From assembly GCF_048128805.1 (NCBI RefSeq), contig NC_135997.1, positions 24,966,315 through 25,030,314 of the forward strand: a stretch of 64,000 nucleotides of DNA. The letters are read 5' to 3'. Of this stretch, positions 58,801 through 64,000 are shown piece by piece. Below the pieces are notes generated by a model. The model saw nothing but the letters and a program-made list of their open reading frames with translations. It did not search any database and was not told the DNA's origin. The position numbers and the translations under genes were made by a program. This DNA is from Centroberyx gerrardi. Lineage: Eukaryota; Chordata; Actinopteri; Beryciformes; Berycidae. Position 1 is the first letter of the stretch. Each line of letters starts with the position of its first letter.

Positions 58801-60478
58801 ATGTTATCACATGTGAGGGCATTATGATCACAGGTCAAGTACATGTGCTGGTATGTGACCCCATGAAAAGTATGTGTAAGCACATGCTGAATCATATAAG
58901 CAAAAAGTGAAAGTGAAAAAATGAAAACATCATACTCAATAGTTTCAAAATGATTACGGTATCATGACACTGTATCTGACTGTAATAACCTATAGAAATT
59001 TAAATTATAATTTGAAGAGAAACACTTCCAGTTCCATCCTGGTGGCTCAGTTGGACAAGCCGTGTGTAACGTCTAACAGCTGAAAATTGCTCTTGGGAAT
59101 GGAGGCAGAGTGCAGCAGTAATTCAGCAAGCATATAGTAAAAAGTGAGAGTTCTACTTTATCTTTATGTCATCTTTATGTCAATCCAACTAATGATCATT
59201 TGCACAGAATGCTCATAATTCACCTTTGCTTGTTATAATTCCATTAGTAATATCACTCTCACCTGCCATCTCTGCAAAAACAGACATGGCGGGAGGATGG
59301 TATCGGGTTAGAAGGGCTCTCCTCTATTTACTCTGTATTTACGCTAAACCCTTTGGAAACAGCGGGGCTTCCACTTAGAGAGGACCGGGGTCCAGCGCAC
59401 AGAATAAAGAACTCTGTGTTCGTGGCCGCCATGATTCACAGGGAATACTTCCCTGGATCAATGTGTTTGGCCCGGTCCCACCACACGCTGGATGTCTAGA
59501 AGACTCAGACAAATGGCCGGATTATGAGACATGCAGTGGTGGGAGACGGATTGTTCCCTCTCCTCTGCTCTGGGGGAGTCCCTATTTATCTTCACCATCT
59601 CCAAAGACGATTGCGTGTCCTCTTTTCCCCACCGGTATTGGCCGTACTCGTAAATGTCTACTGTGTGTTTGATTTTGAAGTAAACAGGGGGACAGCGGCA
59701 AGGGCGATGTGTTTAAATCACACGCCTGACACTGTTTAGCATGTACAATCGAGAAATTACAGAACTAACAAATAAACAAGATAAATCCTGCCCTATTTGG
59801 TTTAACAGTCAGATAAGCCTCCGCTTTTGCTTACTCACGCAGACCAGCAAAAACCAGATAAACTCTGCATCTCCTCCCCGATTTGATTTCATTTCATGCT
59901 TAAAATGTCTTCTTAGTGAGGGTTTTCCATCAACGCCGGCTTTTAAGCAGTATTAATTTTGGTTTTATTTTCCCCTACTTTTTATTTTTCCCTCATGTCT
60001 TTTTTGGCAAGAGGATGGCGGTGCCGAAAAAATGCTAAGTTACTTTTTCGAGTAATGCAGCTCAGAAATACAGTATGGAAAGGAAAGAGGTTTACGGCTT
60101 CCTTATCCAGAAGACCACGCTGAGATGGATTTGTCCTCGCATGCTCCCTCTCATGGTCTCTTTCCTCCCTTTAGCCTTTCTGTCCTAGTAATTTGTTGTG
60201 CACGGTCTCATTTTCTCTCCCTGTATCCACTTTCTCTCCCCCCCCTCCCTTTTTTTTTTGTTTTCTTTTCTCACCCTTTCTCTCCCTCTCGCCCTCTGAC
60301 CCCGGATCAACATTTCGGAGACGGATAGAAAAGCCTTTCATTCTGGCTGCTCCATTTGCTGATTACATCACCTGGTTGGTGAAGATAATGGCCTGTGCTG
60401 GTGCAGAGCACGGAGCGAGGGGACGAGGTGACAGTGTACAGTGTGACTAGGGCCCGCTATTATAGACAAAACGTTATC

Positions 60479-60481
<3 letters not shown>

Positions 60482-60511
<30 letters not shown>
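60482..60511. repeat. (CT)n microsatellite
   Basis: A CTCTCT run of about 30 bp, followed by a G-rich stretch in hcn4 intron 1. Confidence 0.93.
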
Positions 60512-60513
<2 letters not shown>

Positions 60514-61521
60514 GTCCAACAAGGGCAGGGGGGGGCAGGAGGAGGGGGAGGGCTTGCAGTCGGGGGGCACTGGCCAGTGTTTCCTCCGCCACGCTCTGTG
60601 GCTGGCTGACAGTGGACCCCTTGACATGACACCAAGGACCTTGTGGGAGATAACAAGGCATCATGATAAAAACAGAGATGCAATTAGTGCCAGAATGACA
60701 GTCCAGAAAGCTGGAGTGCAGATACTGACGCATGTTAGTAGGATAAGTGCAAGCTGATGGGGAGCGGCTGGAGAGCTGCCTGCCCTGTCGCTGTGTGCTC
60801 TCTCTCTGGCAACCTCCGCCACTCTGTTTTTTTTTTTGTTTTTTTTTAGTTAGTTGCTGACTGCAGAGTATCCTTGTGGAGTCTTCTATTCCCCCCGAGC
60901 AGATAGCTTGCAGGTTGTGCTCTGTGAAACTGTGAAGGACTCTGTGGGGCTACAGAGACAAGGACAGGGACACTCTGCCTTGCCACTAGTGGCGCCAGGC
61001 AGCGCCTCTCCAGAAACAACCGGGAAAAAAAAGAAAAGAAATCCCACTGATATGACAAGGGGACGGGAAACACTCTGCTCCTTCAGAGCATTCTCCACGG
61101 CAGACTGCCTGATTACCTCTGGTCAGTCTGCAAAGTGGTTTTGGTGATTTCATTATTTAGTCAGAGTGCTTAAGTGCACACTTCTAAGATAATCTAACGT
61201 CAGAGCGAGTTTAGGCCAGGTTTATTGCAATGAGTGGCTGTGGTGGTTTGGGAATGTTTGGGACTGACACAATGGCAGTCCAGAGATTAGCCATAGACGT
61301 TGCCTAAGTATTGACGTTTACAAATTCCAAGCATTCGTTAGATTTTAAATATTTGTTTTCCATTCTTACGTGGTCCTTTCTAACTGTTCAAGAAGAACCA
61401 TCATAAAAGCAATACACTGTCTTTTTAAAAGGAGTGTCTGTCTCACTGTCTTTTTGTAAATACACTCTCTGATCAACTGAGAAGATTGGTAGCAGCCTCA
61501 CGTCTGTGTGTTCAGTGTTTT

Positions 61522-62177
61522 AGTTCAACTAGTGCAGTGCCCGTTCAAAACGTGCCTGTCCGGAACGGGCCGATTGCTGCTTGAAGCTTTCTCGAGAACC
61601 GCGTGTGCCCGTACCGTTTGAGCCCTGCTGCTGCACAGAGCGCTGTCCGCTTGGTTATATTGAACATGTCGCGTGTCCAAATTGCACCAAATCCGACACT
61701 GCACGTCCTTGGGTCCCCAGTCCCCAGACTTCACCAGTGAGACTAAACTGCGCTTCCATTGGTTGATTCTGCTGCCAATCAAACGTGTCTGCGCTCCTAT
61801 TGGCTAGTTTTACTGCCTCCGCCTCTGTTTTTTTCTCCTGTGTGTGCTCGTTCTTCTCTCTCGGGCAGTTTAACTGAGCGGGGCGCGTGCCTTTGTCCCG
61901 CTCAGCCAATCAGAGCTCTGAAGCCCCCGCCCCGCTGGACTCAGACAGAGCTGAGCGGCTCGCTGTTCGCTTGTTTAGTCAAAGTTTATTAATATTGAAT
62001 GTGTCGCGTGTCCAAATTGCACCAAATCCGACACTGCATGTCCTTGGGTCCCCAGCAATACACCCGCCAAGTGTGAAGTCGATCGGACGAACGGTTCTCG
62101 AGATATGCGAAGGACACACACACACACACGCGCTCACTCACTCACAGACAGAGATTCCTCGAATTAGTAGATAGATA
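61522..62177. mobile_element. GC-rich interspersed element with a 64-nt internal direct repeat
   Basis: It begins near AGTTCAACTAGTGCAGTGCC and ends with TCGGACGAACGGTTCTCGAG, a CA tract and GAATTAGTAGATAGATAC. These are ends I associate with an abundant fish interspersed repeat. The segment ATATTGAACATGTCGCGTGT and on (61657-61720) is repeated at 61992-62055 with about three changes. Composition differs sharply from the intron. The class is uncertain. Confidence 0.6.
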
Positions 62178-63129
62178 CAATTCAAAGCAAGTGGTGTATA
62201 TTAAGTGGATGGCACAACTTCTCTAAGCACCATAGTGCACTAAATACTGAACTGCTACAACTGCTACAAGTGTTTTGGTTGCATTGCATTAAGTTTATCA
62301 AGGAGCGCATTTGCTAAAGAGTCAGTGCATTCCTTTAAGCGGTCGAAGCTGTTTTCTACTGCAGCAGATGTGACACTGTCTTTCGCATTGTCTTTCGCTT
62401 GCCTCTGTTGAATAACAGTCCTAGACAGGGCTTTTGGGGTGAATGAAAAATCACATCCTGTGCCCTCACCTTGATGTCCTACCTTAGGCCTACTTGTAAT
62501 CTTATTTATGGTTCTTTTAGCAATGTTAGGTAAGGTTGACTCTTTTCAGTAGATTTTCTCTTTCCTCCCCCCCCACTGTGTAGGTATTTAGTAAATCCAT
62601 CTGTTTTCCCTTAGCCTAAGGTTGGGGAGATTTGCTTTTCTCTCCGATGAAATCTTCTTAGCTTAGGTTTGATAAAACAGCGTGCCTCACCTAAATATAG
62701 CCACCTGCGACTGCGCAGCCCCAGTGTCAGTGATGTGCTCGCAGTGTGCCTGCTGGCTGTGCTTAGCAAAGACAGCGCTGTTATGACAGTTCATTGGAGC
62801 GGGTGACAACAAAAATAGGATTAACCCTTTTAACCTGATTTTTTTTTCTCCCAGACACTTCAATCTCGCTGTGTTTGCCAACTGGCTTGTTTAAGACCAG
62901 TGGACTATTTTTACACGAGTAGTACAGTTCTTTTATGTTACAGATGTTGTTCTCCTGTTCAGTATAACAGTCTTTATCTTAAGTTGCCTCTCTCTTTGGC
63001 TAAGTGTGGTTTATGGCAAATTAAGGGACGTTTGTTTGCTCATGTAAGAGACTTATATGCTTCATTCTCACTCATCCACCCTCTTGTCAAAAATGGCCGT
63101 GGGCTTAATGGATTCCCCCATCTGTGTAC

Positions 63130-63335
63130 ACCAACACATAAGCATAAACATAGCCAGACACACATATGCACATACACAAACACACACACACACATGCACA
63201 CACACATTCAATACATGCATATAGAGATAGAGCAGATATACACACCCACATGCATACATGCATACATGCTGTGCACAGCTGGTTGTGCACAGCATGCACA
63301 CGGTACACATGCATACACACACACACACACACGCA
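63130..63335. repeat. CA/CATA-rich low-complexity tract with a 13-bp perfect hairpin
   Basis: Interrupted (CA)n and (CATA)n repeats. In the middle, CATGCTGTGCACA (63265-63277) and TGTGCACAGCATG (63284-63296) form a perfect stem with loop GCTGGT. Long frames here, up to 149 codons, are repeat-driven and not genes. Confidence 0.85.
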
Positions 63336-64000
63336 CATACAAACCGTGACTATGCAACGTTCTTTGTCCCACATGAGGGGAAGAACATGCAGTGGTCAAA
63401 CTGAAATGGAGAGTTTGCACAGCTAATATTTAACATGACATGAGGCAGAATTCTCAGGCAGATGGCAAATCCGCACTTCTGAACAAAACCAAATCTTCAG
63501 AGAGAAAATGGGAGAAAAAAAAAAAAACACGCACAAAACAAGCAAATGAATTATTCAAAAGGGGAGCCGCTTTTTATATGCATAAGCAGATAAACTTCAA
63601 TCATTCAATCAGCGCAAATCACATTTACAGTGCATACAGTGCTGCTGGTGCTCTCAGGGAAGTGTAGATTGGGAGTACCCACTGTTCTTGTGCTGTTCCC
63701 ATTCAGTCAGTGCCACGCAGGATGAAGGGAGGCGCTGTTCAATGCTGTCTGCCACTTGTACCTGACATGACAGACGACCTACCTACATGCTATGCCGTCA
63801 CTCTCCCAGCATGGTAGCCAACAGGTAGAAATAGCTCCCTACCAGCGAAACACAGGCACACATACACACATTGTTGTCCTGCAGCCCTATTTAGCCTGCA
63901 CCTCCTCAATCTAAATGTGCCCTTAAAGGGTTAACAGGTTTTTTCAGTGGCACCAGTGTGTATCTGAAGCCGTTGGCGGTAATGGAGGCTCAGAATGATG

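Larger units (their letters stand above)
49464..64000 (+). other. hcn4 intron 1 (over 14.5 kb, runs off the window)
   Basis: No S1 exon or other coding exon was recognised to the right edge. The intron holds microsatellites, SINE and Tc1-like remnants, an inverted-repeat hairpin and several moderately GC-rich blocks that may be conserved regulatory DNA. Confidence 0.75.

Noticed and set aside
60368..60757. Overlapping frames of about 120 codons on both strands
   Set aside because: They are driven by the (CT)n tract and the G-rich stretch beside it, inside hcn4 intron 1.
62900..63349. 149-codon open frame
   Set aside because: Its second half is His/Thr repeats from CA and CATA microsatellites; no splice or domain evidence.

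Overview
The window reads as teleost fish nuclear DNA. Genes are split into spliced exons with GT-AG borders. Long (GT/CA)n microsatellites, inverted-repeat MITEs, Tc1-like ends and tRNA-derived SINE remnants fill the introns. The core gene order, nptn (+), rec114 (-), hcn4 (+), matches the NPTN-REC114-HCN4 block I recall from human 15q24. I recognised all genes by reading translated exons against family knowledge; no database was searched.

Layout. (1) 1-6.0 kb: the last exon of a UDP-glucuronosyltransferase (1-222), a broken UGT copy (2817-3702) and a two-exon CALHM-family channel gene on the minus strand (5857-5003). A possible 58-residue single-pass micropeptide ORF lies at 1029-853 on the minus strand. 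(2) 7.4-32.8 kb: a complete neuroplastin gene with 8 coding exons, 394 codons and an intron in its 3' UTR. It carries both splice choices known from mammals: a symmetric cassette exon for Ig1 (Np65 versus Np55) and tandem acceptors 12 nt apart that add or drop DDEP in the tail. (3) 33.06-42.84 kb, minus strand: a complete six-exon rec114 (223 aa, all introns phase 0), tail-to-tail with nptn. (4) 42.84-48.78 kb: a repeat-rich spacer. (5) 48.78 kb to the end: hcn4 exon 1 (N-terminus and HCN domain) and over 14.5 kb of its first intron, with candidate regulatory blocks and repeats.

Functions. The UGT and CALHM genes are a glucuronidation enzyme and a large-pore channel. Neuroplastin is a synaptic Ig adhesion protein and an accessory subunit of membrane transporters. 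REC114 is needed for programmed meiotic DNA breaks. HCN4 is the pacemaker channel. They share location, not a pathway.

I found no CRISPR array, bacterial operon, virus or clearly unknown multi-gene system. The most interesting points are the splice architecture of nptn, the minimal uORF that overlaps the hcn4 start, the decay pattern of the UGT copy, the tail-less CALHM, the micropeptide candidate, and several paired inverted-repeat elements, one sharing a 43-nt segment with the flanking rec114 intron.
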